Positions 4,866 to 5,615 of a stretch of DNA of 5,615 bases are shown in pieces. The DNA comes from Bacteroidota bacterium (GTDB taxonomy: Bacteria; Bacteroidota; Bacteroidia; Chitinophagales; Chitinophagaceae), in the NCBI GenBank assembly GCA_005883855.1, contig VBAU01000220.1, forward strand, positions 14,774-20,388, read 5' to 3'. Made by a program: the position numbers and the translations under genes. The notes under the pieces were generated by a model. The model searched no databases, was not told where the DNA came from, and saw nothing but the letters and a program-made list of their open reading frames with translations. Numbering within the stretch: the first letter of the stretch is position 1; every line of letters begins with the position of its first letter.

Positions 4866-5615
4866 ATGAAAAAAGAATTTATCAGGAACGGCGAACAGTT
4901 GCAGGAAACTGGCGACGAACTATATGAACGGTTCAACCTCGTAGTGGACAGAGGGCAAGAACCACTGCGTATCGATAAATTTTTGATGAACCGGATTGAA
5001 GGAGCTACTCGAAATAAACTACAGCAAGCCATTAATGCCGGCCTGGTACTGGTGAATGGCAAAGAGGTACGTCCAAATTACAAGGTGAAATCGATGGATG
5101 AAATCATTTTGTATTCGGACATGAATCCGGAGGATATAGAAGTAGTGCCTGAAAATATTCCACTGAACATTATCTACGAAGACAACGACTTGATGGTGAT
5201 TAACAAGAACGCCGGCATGGTGGTGCATCCGGGCAGTGGAAATTATTCGGGCACGCTGTTGAACGGCATTGCTTACTATTTGCAGCAAGAGGGGATAACA
5301 GACGAGGAACTTCCTCGATTTGGATTGGTCCACAGGATTGATAAGAACACGAGCGGCTTGCTTGCAATTGCAAAAACTGACAGAGCCATGAGCCAGCTCG
5401 CGAAACAGTTTTATGAGCATACCATCAAGCGGCAATATCTTGCGCTGGTGTGGGGCGACGTTGAGAAAGATCAAGGGACAATTATTGCGCATGTGGGCCG
5501 ACACCATCGATTCAGAAAACTGTTCGAAGCCTATCCCGAAGGCGATCATGGCAAAGAAGCAATTACTCATTACTCGGTTGTGGAAAGATTTGGTTACGTT
5601 ACATTGATAGAATGT
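4866..5615 (+). CDS. rluD: RluA/RluD-family 23S rRNA pseudouridine synthase (3' end outside window)
   Basis: From ATG 4866 the frame stays open to the last base, giving 250 residues without a stop; about 100 more would be expected for the family. Residues about 33-95 form an S4 RNA-binding domain (LRIDKFLMNRI...NKLQQAINAGLVLVNGKEV...YKVKSMDEI). The catalytic domain follows, with IIYEDNDLMVINKNAGMVVHPG (about 102-123) and the signature HRIDKNTSGLL (156-166), where Asp159 is the catalytic aspartate that attacks uridine. FYEHTIKRQYLALVWG (182-197) and GKEAITHY (229-236) are further family segments. The enzyme converts uridines to pseudouridine, in RluD's case in helix 69 of 23S rRNA during 50S assembly. 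RluC and RluD both have this architecture; RluD is the usual name in this phylum, but the exact target is not proven by sequence. The start is supported by the -7 box 32 bp upstream and by the N-terminal extension typical of the family. Confidence 0.9.
   Translation, partial: MKKEFIRNGEQLQETGDELYERFNLVVDRGQEPLRIDKFLMNRIEGATRNKLQQAINAGLVLVNGKEVRPNYKVKSMDEIILYSDMNPEDIEVVPENIPLNIIYEDNDLMVINKNAGMVVHPGSGNYSGTLLNGIAYYLQQEGITDEELPRFGLVHRIDKNTSGLLAIAKTDRAMSQLAKQFYEHTIKRQYLALVWGDVEKDQGTIIAHVGRHHRFRKLFEAYPEGDHGKEAITHYSVVERFGYVTLIEC

Noticed and set aside
5019..5570. 183-codon open frame on the - strand
   Set aside because: It lies entirely opposite the pseudouridine synthase gene, which has clear S4 and catalytic motifs. 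The translated product shows no recognisable family pattern.
1..5615. Phage, transposon, CRISPR or defence system
   Set aside because: No transposase, integrase, terminal repeats, spaced direct repeats or defence proteins were recognised; the other genes are of housekeeping type.

Overview
The window looks like chromosomal DNA from a Bacteroidota bacterium, probably close to Chitinophagaceae. Three lines of evidence support this. Start codons lack strong Shine-Dalgarno sequences. Three intergenic sites match the Bacteroidota -7 promoter box TAnnTTTG exactly. The protein types (short ECF-type sigma factor, Bacteroidota-style LipB, small secreted FnIII-like protein) are typical of the group. 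The family assignment is an inference from recall, not from a search.

Layout, left to right. (1) On the + strand, the 3' end of a sigma-70/ECF sigma factor overlaps by 8 bp a gene for a one-pass membrane protein. That protein has an anti-sigma-like cytoplasmic N-terminus, a transmembrane helix, a coiled coil and an external trypsin/HtrA-like protease domain with an intact His-Asp-Ser triad. (2) A bidirectional A/T-flanked hairpin separates it from a convergent - strand gene for a sugar-phosphate-type nucleotidyltransferase. (3) A 45-bp divergent spacer leads to a + strand PLP-dependent enzyme of the D-cysteine desulfhydrase/ACC deaminase family. (4) After a clear promoter comes a small secreted protein of unknown function with an FnIII-like domain. 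(5) It converges, 8 bp apart, with lipB (octanoyltransferase) on the - strand. (6) A 75-bp divergent spacer with a promoter on each strand leads to an RluD-type pseudouridine synthase, which runs off the right edge (250 codons visible, no stop).

Most of this is a housekeeping neighbourhood of single-gene units in alternating orientation: lipoate synthesis, rRNA modification, amino-acid and sugar-nucleotide metabolism. The only evident functional pair is the sigma factor with its overlapping membrane protease, which may form a self-contained envelope-stress signalling unit. The most unusual sequence is a 60-bp block of degenerate 7-bp tandem repeats lying in frame inside lipB, where it accounts for roughly the extra length of this LipB. 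No mobile element, CRISPR array, tRNA or rRNA is seen, and no stretch above 300 bases lacks a gene.
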